From Amycolatopsis pretoriensis (lineage in GTDB: Bacteria > Actinomycetota > Actinomycetes > Mycobacteriales > Pseudonocardiaceae), in assembly GCF_900107925.1 (NCBI RefSeq), contig NZ_FNUJ01000006.1, forward strand, positions 620,001 to 684,000: DNA of 64,000 nucleotides, given 5' to 3'. Of the stretch, positions 1-8,948 are shown one piece after another. Each line of letters opens with the position of its first letter. Position 1 is the stretch's first letter. The notes beneath the pieces were generated by a model, which saw only the letters and a program-made list of their open reading frames with translations, did not search any database and was not told the origin of the DNA. Both the position numbers and the translations under genes were made by a program.

Positions 1-158
1 GCGCACGGCGAGTAGCCCAGGACGTACCCGGTGGCGGGGCCGGTCCAGCTCGTCGACGCGGGCCGGAACCCTTGCGGGACCGTGCTTTCCGCGGTCGCGG
101 GCAAGCCGGACACGGCCAGGAGGGTGAGGACGGACGCCAGCAGCGCCGGGATTCTCAT
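1..158 (-). CDS. Secreted protein, N-terminal fragment (runs off window start)
   Basis: Reading the minus strand from the ATG at 158 gives a 52-residue open stretch that continues past base 1. It begins MRIPALLASVLTLLAVSG, a classic signal peptide (Arg then a hydrophobic core), followed by a likely cleavage site near PATAES. The mature part (GFRPASTSWTGPATGYVLGY) resembles the opening of a secreted beta-propeller/BNR-type repeat protein of actinomycetes, but too little is present to assign a function. It is exported by Sec; nothing more can be concluded. Confidence 0.6.
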   Translation of the reverse strand, partial: MRIPALLASVLTLLAVSGLPATAESTVPQGFRPASTSWTGPATGYVLGYSPC

Positions 159-228
159 GATCACCTGGACGTGTCGCGCGGGGCGGGGTTGCGCGGTCTC
201 GCGAGGTTCCGCCGCGCGGCTCAGCGCG

Positions 229-651
229 TCACGCCGGCCCCTCGGTGAACGAGGCGACGAACCGCAGCAGATCGGCGCCGGCGGCGAGGTCGCCGAGCAC
301 GATGATCTTCACGGTCGCGCGGTCCGGGTCGTAGATGGTCTCGACGCGCAGGGGCCGCCCGCCGGCGTCCCGCGGGCCGTTCACCGAGGCGACGACCACC
401 GTGGCGATCCGATCGGCCATCTCCCGGTCGACGCCGGAGACCTCGGCGACGCTCGAAAGTTCGGCGACGGGCCGGTCCGGCCGCGGTTCCGCCACCGGCA
501 GCCCGGTGAAGGCCTCGAGGTCGTCGGCGGCGATCCGGTACTGCTTGCCGATCCGGACGGCCTTGAGCCGCCCGTCCCGCACGTAGTTCCGCACCGTCCG
601 GACGTGCAGCCCGAGCTTCGCCGCGACCTGTTCGACGGAGTAGACCTCCAT
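229..651 (-). CDS. Small HTH (excisionase/MerR-like) DNA-binding protein
   Basis: A 140-residue protein. Residues 1-50 form a winged HTH of the HTH_17/excisionase type (SVEQVAAKLGLHVRTVRNYV, then IGKQYRIAADDLEAF), which normally binds DNA as part of small transcriptional regulators. The remainder is a mixed alpha/beta domain without a recognised family. The start is fixed by AAGGAGG five bases before ATG. A 35-bp inverted repeat lies directly upstream of the ribosome binding site, so autoregulation is likely (inference). It is monocistronic, with the next gene (799) divergent. Confidence 0.8.
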   Translation of the reverse strand: MEVYSVEQVAAKLGLHVRTVRNYVRDGRLKAVRIGKQYRIAADDLEAFTGLPVAEPRPDRPVAELSSVAEVSGVDREMADRIATVVVASVNGPRDAGGRPLRVETIYDPDRATVKIIVLGDLAAGADLLRFVASFTEGPA

Positions 652-661
652 GAGCCTCCTT

Positions 662-696
662 AAACTGCCCTATCAGGCTACCCGTCAGGGCAGTTT
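662..696. promoter_or_regulatory. Palindromic operator in front of the HTH gene
   Basis: Two inverted copies of AAACTGCCCT (662-671, and its complement at 687-696) are separated by 15 bp; the similarity extends inward (CCCTATCAGG versus CCCTGACGGG). The repeat abuts the ribosome binding site of the minus-strand HTH gene (start 651) and sits in the divergent intergenic region with the gene at 799. It fits a dimer operator for the HTH protein itself, or an mRNA hairpin occluding the ribosome site. Confidence 0.6.
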
Positions 697-798
697 GCGG
701 AACTCGGGATTCGCACGACCGGGTCGCGGGTATTCCCCACTGTTGCTTCCACCCGCCAGATACGTCCACATCGGACAGTCGAAAGGACGGCGCCGACG

Positions 799-1215
799 AT
801 GCCGTATCCCCCTCCCCAGGAGCCGTACGAACCGCGGTACGAAGAGGCTCAAGCCGAAGAAGTCGTGGAACGCACCCACCCGCGCATCCGGATCGTGCGG
901 ACGGTCAACGCCCTGATCCACCTCGTGTGCGCGGTGTTCGCGCTGGTGCTCGCCGTCCACATCGTGCTGGTGCTGGGCGAGGCGAACATGGCGAACGGGT
1001 TCGCGCACCTGATCAACGAGTGGTCCGCGGGCGTCTCCCTCGGCCTGCGCAACCTGTTCACGCCGGATTCGGCGAAGCTGGCGACGTTCTTGAACGACGG
1101 CCTCGCCGCCGTGATCTGGCTGGTCATCGGCGCGATCCTGACCGACGTCATCACGCGGATCGGCGTGCCGGGGCCCCGGCGGGTCTGGTACCGCCGCGGC
1201 TACCGCTACCACTGA
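799..1215 (+). CDS. Small two-helix membrane protein, hypothetical
   Basis: A 138-residue protein. An acidic, proline- and tyrosine-rich N-terminus (residues 1-32) precedes a hydrophobic helix around residues 36-60 (VNALIHLVCAVFALVLAVHI); a second helix lies at about 100-120 (DGLAAVIWLVIGAILTDVI), followed by a basic tail. It should be an inner membrane protein of unknown role, of a type common near regulators in actinomycetes. A strong hairpin terminator follows 10 bases after the stop. No catalytic motif is visible. Confidence 0.75.
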   Translation: MPYPPPQEPYEPRYEEAQAEEVVERTHPRIRIVRTVNALIHLVCAVFALVLAVHIVLVLGEANMANGFAHLINEWSAGVSLGLRNLFTPDSAKLATFLNDGLAAVIWLVIGAILTDVITRIGVPGPRRVWYRRGYRYH

Positions 1216-1224
1216 CCGGTACGT

Positions 1225-1265
1225 GAAGAAGGCCTCCCCGGACGCGAGCCGGGGAGGCCTTCTTC
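1225..1265 (+). terminator. Strong hairpin terminator
   Basis: A perfect 17-bp stem (1225-1241 with 1249-1265) closes a 7-base loop immediately after the gene ending at 1215. It lies between that gene and the convergent small gene ending at 1277, so it probably stops transcription from both directions. Confidence 0.85.
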
Positions 1266-1276
1266 ATGCTTGAAAA

Positions 1277-1441
1277 CTAGCCTTGCGGTTGTTCGACGAC
1301 CGGTTCGTCGGGCTGCGCCTCGGGCTCCGGCCGCACCTCGGCGGAGTCGGCACCCCGCGGTGCGGGGACGCCCCGGGCGGGGGCGACCACGTCGAAGTGC
1401 TCCCGGCACCAGCGGCCGTAGCGGCGGGCCTGCACTGTCAT
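1277..1441 (-). CDS. Hypothetical small basic/acidic protein (54 aa)
   Basis: A short reading frame beginning MTVQARRYGRWCREHFD. The ATG at 1441 is preceded by GAGGAGG at good spacing, which favours it over a longer frame to 1513. The N-terminal half is basic and aromatic; the C-terminal half is proline/glutamate rich and probably disordered. There is no known domain. It is convergent with the gene at 799 across a shared terminator. Confidence 0.5.
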   Translation of the reverse strand: MTVQARRYGRWCREHFDVVAPARGVPAPRGADSAEVRPEPEAQPDEPVVEQPQG

Positions 1442-1564
1442 CGCGTCCACCTCCTCTCCACGGGCGATCCTGGTCACACCCTCAGCGTCCTCCGCCGAGG
1501 CGGCGAAAGCCAACAGATTTAAGCGGGACTTAACACACGGCCGGGTGAACGTCTACAAAGGACT

Positions 1565-2107
1565 TCAGCCCGCGAACTCCCGCACGACCGTCCGGCAGAA
1601 CGCCGGCAGGTCGTCCGGATTGCGGCTGGACACCAAGCCGTTGTCGACCACTACTTCTTCGTCGACGACGGTCGCCCCGGCGTTACGCAGGTCGGTGCGG
1701 ATGCTCGGGTACGACGTCAGGGTGCGGCCACGGACGACATCCGCTTCGACGAGCGTCCACGGACCGTGGCAGATCACCCCGACCGGCTTGCCCGCGCGCA
1801 CGAAGTCGCCGGCGAACTTGACCGCCGCGCCGTCCGTGCGCAGGTTGTCGGGGTTCATCGTGCCGCCCGGCAGCAGCAGCGCGTCGAAGTCGCCGACCTC
1901 GACGTCGGCCACCTTCCGGTCGACCGGGAACCGGTCGCCCTTGTCGATGTCGCCGTTCATCGCCTGGATCTCGCCGGTGTCGAGGGACACCAGCTCCACC
2001 GTCGCGCCCTCGTCGAGGACGGCCTGGCGCGGCTTCTCCAGCTCGACCTGTTCGACGCCGTCCGCGGCCAGGATCGCGACGCGGCGACCTTGCAGTGAGT
2101 TCGCCAT
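1565..2107 (-). CDS. DJ-1/PfpI family protein (type 1 glutamine amidotransferase fold)
   Basis: A 180-residue protein of usual PfpI/YhbO length. The nucleophile elbow is VICHGPW with Cys113, and the conserved upstream acid lies near residue 17-20 (DGVEQVEL). The family includes glyoxalase-III/deglycase-like and stress proteins induced by oxidants and carbonyls; the exact substrate cannot be read from the sequence. The start ATG at 2107 has an AGGAG-like site. It stands alone between a hypothetical gene and the SpoIIE-type phosphatase, on the same strand. Confidence 0.9.
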   Translation of the reverse strand: MANSLQGRRVAILAADGVEQVELEKPRQAVLDEGATVELVSLDTGEIQAMNGDIDKGDRFPVDRKVADVEVGDFDALLLPGGTMNPDNLRTDGAAVKFAGDFVRAGKPVGVICHGPWTLVEADVVRGRTLTSYPSIRTDLRNAGATVVDEEVVVDNGLVSSRNPDDLPAFCRTVVREFAG

Positions 2108-2183
2108 GGGACTCCTGTCGTGGGGATCAATGCACGGAGGAGTTACCCGCTCGAAACCCGGTCAAACACGGTCCACAATGGAC

Positions 2184-3737
2184 TCAGTCGGAGCACTCGA
2201 CGGCCAGCACCGCGATGTCGTCGTGGGCCGAGCTCCCCAGCCAGTCGCGCACGGCCTGGCGCAGCCGCCGCACGACCTCGCGGGCCGGTTGCCCCGCCGC
2301 GGTCGCCAGTACCGCGCGCAGCCGGTCGTCGCCGAACAGCTCCGTCTGGTCGTGGCGGTTGCGGGCCTCGGTTATGCCGTCGGTGTAGAGCAGGCAGACG
2401 TCGCCGCGCTCGAGCCGCACCTGCGCCTCGGCGAAGCGGGCCTGCGGCGAGATGCCGACGAGCGTCCCCGGGACGGTGACCTCTTCGACGACGCCGGCGG
2501 CGCGCACGATCAGCGGCGCCGGGTGCCCGCCGGAGGCCAGCGTCAGCTCGACTCCGCCGTCGGACGGCCGCGCCGAGCCCAGCACCAGCGTCGCGAACCG
2601 GCTGCTGCCGCCGGCGATGAGCAGTTCGTTGAGCAGCCGCAGCAGCGTCCGGCCGTCGCGCTCGACCATGGCGAGCGCGGTCAGCGCGTGGCGGACCCGC
2701 CCGGTCAGCGCCGCGGCTTCGGCGCCCTTGCCGCAGATGTCGCCGAGCACGAGGAACGCGCTGCCGTCGTCGTGGGCGAGGACGTCGAAGAAGTCGCCGC
2801 CGACCGCGAGCACCCCGCCGGCCGGCTCGTACCAGGTCTCGAAGCGGGCGCCGTCCAGCTCGGGCGGGTCGACCGGGCGCAGCGTGGTCTCCAGGCCGCG
2901 CGTGGCCTCCTCCTGGCGGGCGTAGCGCTGCGCGTTGACCAGCGCCGTTCCGGCCGCCCTGGCGAACTCCGCCACCGCGCGCCCCTGCTCGGCGCCGAAG
3001 TCCGGGTCGGCGCGGCGGCCCAGCAGCAGCGCGCCGGTGACACCGGCGCCGGCGTTCGGGCCCAGCGACACCACGGCGACCTCGGCGTGCCCGGCGAACC
3101 GGTCGGCGACGACCGGGGGCAGGGTCGCCAGCTCGGGCGCGGGGACCGGGGCGAGCTCGGGCTTGCCGGTGGTCGCGAACGTCGCCGCCAGCACCGGGGC
3201 GACCTGCGCCGGGACCCGGCGGATCCGGCCGTGGCCGTGGGCCGACGGGCGCTCGCAGCTCCACCACTCCCACCGGCCGCGGGTGGTCGGCAGCAGCACG
3301 AAGACGGTTTCGGCCAGCGCGGACGCGGCCAGCTCGGCGATCACCCGCGCGGTGCCGTGCCGCCCGCGCGCGGCGGCGAGCCTCGGCCCGGCCTCGGCGA
3401 GGAAGTCGCCGACGTGCCGCTGCGGGACGTCCTCGGCGGGCACGGTCCAGGCGTGCCAGCCGCCGGGGAGGGCGCGGATCCGCGCGGGACGACGATTACC
3501 GGCCACTTCCACATGACCCGAGGTTTCGGCGAGCGGGTGCAGCCGGGGCTCGGCGCCGCCGGTCAGCGTCCGCGCGGCCGGGTTCGCCCAGCGCAGCACG
3601 CCGTCGGCGTCGGTGAGGAACACCGCGTCCCGCACGTCTTCGAGGACGGCCCGCCCGAAGGCGTCGAAGCCCGGCGGCGCGTCATCGGCCGTCATCGGTG
3701 GCAGGGCCGCCGACGCCGGGGCCGGACGTGACACCAT
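2184..3737 (-). CDS. PAS/GAF-SpoIIE family PP2C-type serine phosphatase
   Basis: A protein of about 517 residues. It opens with a PAS-like domain (residues ~25-80, VFLTDADGVLRWANPAA), continues through a degenerate GAF-like sensor region (~110-290) and ends in a SpoIIE/RsbU phosphatase domain (~300-515) with metal-site motifs GGDFFDVL, LGDICGKG and YTDGITEAR. Such proteins dephosphorylate anti-anti-sigma factors. It is divergent from the poly-HAMP kinase at 3877, an arrangement suggesting a shared stress-signalling system. The initiator may be the GTG at 3737 or an internal ATG near residue 15. Confidence 0.9.
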   Translation of the reverse strand: MVSRPAPASAALPPMTADDAPPGFDAFGRAVLEDVRDAVFLTDADGVLRWANPAARTLTGGAEPRLHPLAETSGHVEVAGNRRPARIRALPGGWHAWTVPAEDVPQRHVGDFLAEAGPRLAAARGRHGTARVIAELAASALAETVFVLLPTTRGRWEWWSCERPSAHGHGRIRRVPAQVAPVLAATFATTGKPELAPVPAPELATLPPVVADRFAGHAEVAVVSLGPNAGAGVTGALLLGRRADPDFGAEQGRAVAEFARAAGTALVNAQRYARQEEATRGLETTLRPVDPPELDGARFETWYEPAGGVLAVGGDFFDVLAHDDGSAFLVLGDICGKGAEAAALTGRVRHALTALAMVERDGRTLLRLLNELLIAGGSSRFATLVLGSARPSDGGVELTLASGGHPAPLIVRAAGVVEEVTVPGTLVGISPQARFAEAQVRLERGDVCLLYTDGITEARNRHDQTELFGDDRLRAVLATAAGQPAREVVRRLRQAVRDWLGSSAHDDIAVLAVECSD

Positions 3738-3876
3738 GCACGGACCTCCTGCCTCCGGACTGCTATCGCACGGCTACCGCGTGAGCGGGCGGACTGGCTC
3801 GAAGTGTAGGGCGAATCATGACACGCTGGGTCGTGGACCATGGCTGGCGCATGCGTGGTGGAGAGGGTCGGCACAC

Positions 3877-6800
3877 ATGACAACGGAATCCCAGAGCGAG
3901 GCGGCGGCGCTGGAGCGGCTGCTCGTGGCGGTGCGGGATCTCGGGGACGGCAACTTCCGCCGGCGGCTCGTCCCGCACGGCGACGGCATCTCGGCGCAGC
4001 TCGCGGTCGCGTTCAACGACATCGCCGAGCGCAACCAGCGGCTGGTCAGCGAGCTGCTGCGGGTCCGCGCGGCGGTCGGCCAGGACGGCCGGCTCAGCGA
4101 GCGGGTGGAGGCCGAGGTCGGTCCCGGCGGCTGGAGCACGGCCGTCGACAGCGTGAACGGCCTGGTCGAGGACCTCACGCGGCCCACGATCGAGCTCGAC
4201 CGCGTCCTCGGCGCCGTCGCCGAGGGCGACCTCTCCCAGCCGATGACCCTGACCTTGGACGGCCGCCCGTTGCAGGGCGCGTACGCGACGCTGGCCAAGA
4301 CGGTCAACGGCCTCATCGCGCAGCTGTCGCGCTTCGCCGCCGAAGTGACGAGGCTCTCCCGTGAGATCGCGGGTGAGGGACGTCTCGGCGGCCAGGCGGT
4401 CGTCCCGGGCGTGTCCGGCACCTGGCGCGACCTGACCGACTCGGTCAACTTCATGGCCGACAACCTCACCGAGCAGGTCCGCAACATCGCGCAGGTCACC
4501 ACCGCCGTCGCGCGCGGCGACCTGACCCAGAAGATCAACGTCGACGCCCGCGGCGAGATCCTCGAGCTCAAGAACACCATCAACACGATGGTGGACCAGC
4601 TGTCGTCGTTCGCCGACGAGGTCACCCGCGTCTCCCGCGAGGTCGGCTCCGACGGCAAGCTCGGCGGCCAGGCGCAGGTCCCGGGCGTCGCCGGGACGTG
4701 GCGCGACCTCACCGACTCGGTCAACCTGATGGCCGACAACCTGACCGACCAGGTCCGCGGGATCTCGCAGGTGGCGACCGCGGTGGCCAACGGCGACCTG
4801 ACGAAGAAGATCGACGTCGACGCCCGCGGCGAGATCCTGCAGCTGAAGAACACGCTGAACACGATGGTCGACCAGCTCTCGGCGTTCGCCGGCGAGGTCA
4901 CCCGCGTGGCGCGCGAGGTCGGTTCCGAGGGCAAGCTCGGCGGGCAGGCCGAGGTGGCCGGCGCGGCCGGGACGTGGCGCAGCCTCACCGACTCGGTCAA
5001 CGGGATGGCCGACAACCTCACCGACCAGGTCCGCAACATCTCCCACGTGACCACGGCCGTGGCGAAGGGCGACCTGACGCAGAAGATCACCGTCGACGCG
5101 CGCGGCGAGATCCTCGAGCTCAAGACGACGATGAACACGATGGTGGATCAGCTGTCCGCGTTCGCGGACGAAGTCACCCGAGTGGCGCGCGAAGTCGGCA
5201 CCGAGGGACAGCTGGGCGGCCAGGCGCAGGTCCCCGGCGTCGCCGGCACCTGGCGCGACCTCACCGGGTCCGTGAACTTCATGGCGAACAACCTGACCAC
5301 CCAGGTCCGCAACATCGCCCAGGTCGCGACCGCCGTCGCGCGCGGTGACCTGACGCAGAAGATCGCCGTGGACGCGCGCGGCGAGATCCTGGAGCTGAAG
5401 GACACCCTCAACACGATGGTGGATCAGCTGTCCGCGTTCGCGGACGAAGTCACCCGAGTGGCGCGTGAGGTCGGTACCGAAGGGAAGCTCGGTGGCCAGG
5501 CCGCCGTGCCCGGCGTCGCCGGGACCTGGAAGGACCTCACCGACAACGTCAACTCGATGGCGAACAACCTGACCGACCAGGTCCGGAACATCGCCCAGGT
5601 GACGGCGGCGGTCGCGAAGGGCGACCTGACGCAGAAGATCACCGTCGACGCGCGCGGCGAGATCCTCGAGCTCAAGACCACGCTGAACACGATGGTGGAT
5701 CAGCTGTCCGCGTTCGCGGACGAGGTCACCCGAGTGGCGCGCGAAGTCGGCACCGAAGGCATCCTCGGCGGCCAGGCCCGCGTCCGCGGCGTCGCGGGCA
5801 CGTGGAAGGACCTCACCGACAACGTCAACGTCATGGCCGACAACCTGACCGACCAGGTGCGCAACATCGCCACCGTGGCGAGCGCGGTGGCCAACGGCGA
5901 CCTGTCGAAGAAGATCCGGATCGAGGCCCAGGGCGAGGTCGCGGCCCTGGCCGAGACACTGAACGGCATGGTCGAGACGCTGCGCGCGTTCGCCGACGAG
6001 GTCACCCGAGTCGCGCGCGAGGTCGGCACCGAAGGCATCCTCGGCGGCCAGGCGCGCGTGCCCGGCGTGGCGGGGACCTGGAAGGACCTCACCGAGAACG
6101 TCAACTTCATGGCGCACAACCTGACCAGCCAGGTGCGCAACATCTCGCAGGTGACCACGGCGGTCGCGAAGGGCGACCTGACGAAGAAGATCGACGTCGA
6201 CGCCCGCGGCGAGATCCTGGAGCTCAAGACCACGATGAACACGATGGTCGACCAGCTCTCGGCGTTCGCCTCCGAGGTCACGCGTGTCGCGCGCGAGGTC
6301 GGCACCGAGGGCAAGCTGGGTGGCCAGGCCGAGGTCGGCGGGGTGTCCGGCACCTGGCAGCGGCTCACCGAGAGCGTGAACCAGCTGGCCGGGAACCTGA
6401 CCACGCAGGTCCGCGCGATCGCGCAGGTCGCGACGGCGGTGACGGCGGGCGACCTGACCCGGCACATCACGGTCGACGCGTCCGGCGAGGTCGCCGACCT
6501 CAAGGACAACATCAACCAGATGATCGCGAACCTCAAGGAGACGACGAGGACCAACCGCGAGCAGGACTGGCTGAAGACGAACCTCGCGCAGCTGTCGGGG
6601 CGGATGCAGGGCCACCGCGACCTGGCGTCGGTCGCGGCGCTGATCCTCTCCGAGCTGGCGCCGCTGGTCCGCGCGCAGCAGGGCGCGTTCTTCCTGGCCC
6701 GCGACGACGACCGCGACGGCACGGTGCTGGAGTGCATCGCCGCGTACGGGCTCGCCCAGTCCCGCGCCGGCCTGCGGTTCGCGATCGGCGAGTCGCTGAT

Positions 6801-8541
6801 CGGCCAGGCCGCGGTCGACCACCGCACGATCCTGGTCCACAACGCACCGCCGGAGTACGCGCTGGTGTCGTCCGGCCTCGGCTCGGCCGCGCCGGTGAAC
6901 CTGATCGTGCTGCCGGTGCTGTTCCAGGGCGAGGTGCTGGGGGTGCTGGAGCTGGCCTCGGTCAACGAGTTCAGCACGGTCCACCAGGACCTGCTGGAGC
7001 AGCTGCGGCACACGATCGGCGTCAACGTGAACACGATCCTGTCGAACTCGCGGACCGAAGCGCTGCTGACGGAGTCGCAGCGGCTGGCCCAGGAGCTGCG
7101 GGCGCGGTCGGAGCAGCTGCAGGCCCAGCAGGGCGAGCTGCGGCGGTCCAACACCGAGCTGGCCGAGAAGGCGGCGCTGCTGGCCCAGCAGAACCGCGAC
7201 ATCGAGGTCAAGAACAGCGAGATCGAGCAGGCGCGCCAGGAGCTGGAGGAGCGTGCCGGGCAGCTGACGGTGGCGTCGCAGTACAAGACGGAGTTCATGG
7301 CGAACATGTCGCACGAGCTGCGGACGCCGTTGAACAGCGCGTTGATCCTGGCGAAGCTGCTGTCGGAGAACCCGGAAGGGAACCTGACGGAGAAGCAGAT
7401 CCAGTTCGCGAAGACGATCTACGCGGCCGGGTCGGACCTGCAGCAGCTGATCAACGACATCCTCGACCTGGCGAAGGTCGAAGCGGGCCGGCTCGACCTG
7501 CAGATGACCGACATCACGCTGCCGGAGCTGGTGGACTACGTCGAGTCGCTGTGCCGCCCGCTGACGGCGGACAAGGGCCTGGAGTTCGCGGTCCACATCG
7601 ACCCGCCGGTGCCGGGCAGCGTCCACACGGACGAGCACCGCCTCCAGCAGATCCTGCGCAACCTGCTGTCGAACGCGGCGAAGTTCACCGACGAGGGCAG
7701 GGTGCGGCTGCACATCCGCGCGGCGGACCCGGCGGAGGTCGAGCAGGAGGCCCTGCGCGGCGCGCCGGGCATCATCGCGTTCGCGGTCGAGGACACGGGC
7801 ATCGGCATTCCCGAGGAGAAGCTGGCGGTGATCTTCGAGGCGTTCCGCCAGGCGGACGGCACGACGAGCCGCAAGTACGGCGGCACGGGCCTGGGGCTCA
7901 ACATCAGCCAGCAGCTGACGGAGCTGCTGGGCGGCGAGCTTCGCGTGGTCAGCGAGCCGGGCGTGGGCTCGACGTTCACGCTGTACCTCCCGGTGGCGGC
8001 GGCCAACCTGGTCGACCCGGCAGTGACGGCGCTGTCGTCCCCCCGGCTGCCGGCGGTGCCGAGCACGGTGCTGGTGGCAGCCCCGGACGTGACCCCGAAG
8101 CGCTTCCACGGCGAGAAGGTCCTGATCGTCGACGACGACCTGCGCAACGTGTTCGCGCTGGCAGCGGTCCTGGAGCAGGCCGGCCTGGAGGTGATCTACG
8201 CGGAGACGGGCGTGGACGGAATCCGGGCATTGGAGCGTCACGAAGACACGGCGCTGGTGTTGATGGACGTGATGATGCCGGAGCTGGACGGCAACGCGAC
8301 GATCGCGGCGATCAGGGCGGAAGCGACCAACGCGGACCTGCCGGTGATCGCGGTCACAGCGAAGGCAACCCCGGAGGACCGGGCAAGGACCCTGGCCAGC
8401 GGCGCGGACGACTACATCACGAAGCCAGTGGACACGGACAAGCTGCTGGACGTGATCGCGGCGTCCTTGGAGGCGGACGCCGCGTCGTACGGTGGAGCGG
8501 GTGACGGGAATCGAACCCGCGTAGCTAGTTTGGAAGACTAG
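3877..8541 (+). CDS. Giant soluble poly-HAMP hybrid histidine kinase-response regulator
   Basis: A protein of 1,554 residues with no membrane segment. After a divergent HAMP-like start there are eight consecutive 92-residue modules (276 bp each; each contains GTW followed by a linker, VRNI/ARGDL and ARGEILEL), from about residue 100 to 905, making roughly 17 HAMP units. Then follow GAF (~910-1060), coiled coil (~1060-1135), HisKA with H-box MSHELRTPLN (~1140), HATPase with GTGLGL, and a receiver domain (~1412-1535, phospho-Asp in VLMDVMM, Lys in TKPVD). It resembles fungal Nik1/group III osmosensing kinases. ATG 3877 is chosen because upstream sequence is non-homologous. The stop lies inside the antisense of tRNA-Gly. 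Confidence 0.92.
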   Translation: MTTESQSEAAALERLLVAVRDLGDGNFRRRLVPHGDGISAQLAVAFNDIAERNQRLVSELLRVRAAVGQDGRLSERVEAEVGPGGWSTAVDSVNGLVEDLTRPTIELDRVLGAVAEGDLSQPMTLTLDGRPLQGAYATLAKTVNGLIAQLSRFAAEVTRLSREIAGEGRLGGQAVVPGVSGTWRDLTDSVNFMADNLTEQVRNIAQVTTAVARGDLTQKINVDARGEILELKNTINTMVDQLSSFADEVTRVSREVGSDGKLGGQAQVPGVAGTWRDLTDSVNLMADNLTDQVRGISQVATAVANGDLTKKIDVDARGEILQLKNTLNTMVDQLSAFAGEVTRVAREVGSEGKLGGQAEVAGAAGTWRSLTDSVNGMADNLTDQVRNISHVTTAVAKGDLTQKITVDARGEILELKTTMNTMVDQLSAFADEVTRVAREVGTEGQLGGQAQVPGVAGTWRDLTGSVNFMANNLTTQVRNIAQVATAVARGDLTQKIAVDARGEILELKDTLNTMVDQLSAFADEVTRVAREVGTEGKLGGQAAVPGVAGTWKDLTDNVNSMANNLTDQVRNIAQVTAAVAKGDLTQKITVDARGEILELKTTLNTMVDQLSAFADEVTRVAREVGTEGILGGQARVRGVAGTWKDLTDNVNVMADNLTDQVRNIATVASAVANGDLSKKIRIEAQGEVAALAETLNGMVETLRAFADEVTRVAREVGTEGILGGQARVPGVAGTWKDLTENVNFMAHNLTSQVRNISQVTTAVAKGDLTKKIDVDARGEILELKTTMNTMVDQLSAFASEVTRVAREVGTEGKLGGQAEVGGVSGTWQRLTESVNQLAGNLTTQVRAIAQVATAVTAGDLTRHITVDASGEVADLKDNINQMIANLKETTRTNREQDWLKTNLAQLSGRMQGHRDLASVAALILSELAPLVRAQQGAFFLARDDDRDGTVLECIAAYGLAQSRAGLRFAIGESLIGQAAVDHRTILVHNAPPEYALVSSGLGSAAPVNLIVLPVLFQGEVLGVLELASVNEFSTVHQDLLEQLRHTIGVNVNTILSNSRTEALLTESQRLAQELRARSEQLQAQQGELRRSNTELAEKAALLAQQNRDIEVKNSEIEQARQELEERAGQLTVASQYKTEFMANMSHELRTPLNSALILAKLLSENPEGNLTEKQIQFAKTIYAAGSDLQQLINDILDLAKVEAGRLDLQMTDITLPELVDYVESLCRPLTADKGLEFAVHIDPPVPGSVHTDEHRLQQILRNLLSNAAKFTDEGRVRLHIRAADPAEVEQEALRGAPGIIAFAVEDTGIGIPEEKLAVIFEAFRQADGTTSRKYGGTGLGLNISQQLTELLGGELRVVSEPGVGSTFTLYLPVAAANLVDPAVTALSSPRLPAVPSTVLVAAPDVTPKRFHGEKVLIVDDDLRNVFALAAVLEQAGLEVIYAETGVDGIRALERHEDTALVLMDVMMPELDGNATIAAIRAEATNADLPVIAVTAKATPEDRARTLASGADDYITKPVDTDKLLDVIAASLEADAASYGGAGDGNRTRVASLED
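4130..6580 (+). repeat. 276-bp tandem coding repeats (poly-HAMP modules)
   Basis: Within the kinase gene a 276-bp unit recurs about eight times, visible at DNA level as near-identical segments (for example the stretches around 5140-5200, 5416-5480 and 5692-5750). Near-identity of some neighbours indicates recent homogenisation by unequal crossing-over, so the copy number may vary between strains. Confidence 0.85.
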
Positions 8542-8566
8542 GGCTCTACCATTGAGCTACACCCGC
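8493..8566 (-). tRNA. tRNA-Gly(TCC)
   Basis: The minus strand folds as a full cloverleaf: acceptor GCGGGTG/CACCCGC, anticodon stem CTAGT/ACTAG with loop CTTCCAA (anticodon TCC), and T-loop TTCGATT. The 3' CCA is encoded (8493-8495). Its 3' half lies antisense to the last codons and stop of the kinase gene ending at 8541. Confidence 0.95.
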
Positions 8567-8645
8567 GTGCCCCCGTCGGTACCCGGGTGCGAGGGTAGCT
8601 TAGCGGGACCCGCTAGGCTGATCACACACCCCCCTGGGGGTGTCA

Positions 8646-8722
<77 letters not shown>

Positions 8723-8948
8723 GGGTCGAGGCTTCGCTTCGTGGGAGCCTCTTACCTCCTTTCTCCTACCCTGGGCCGCCCCCGGGCCCCCACGGTGCCT
8801 TTGGTCAGGCTTGGTGGGTCGTTCCAGCCGCCCTCCAGTCATCCGCGACGGTTCCCACAACCAGACGCACTGCCGGCGCGAAGTTCGCTCGATCAGGAAG
8901 ACGTCCTGCCAAGTCCCCGCGCGGCACGGGCGACGCTCGGCGGCGATG

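Noticed and set aside
3763..8241. A 1,492-codon open frame antisense to the poly-HAMP kinase
   Set aside because: Typical high-GC shadow frame: composition rich in Arg/Leu/Asp/Val with no domains, opposite a gene with complete motifs.
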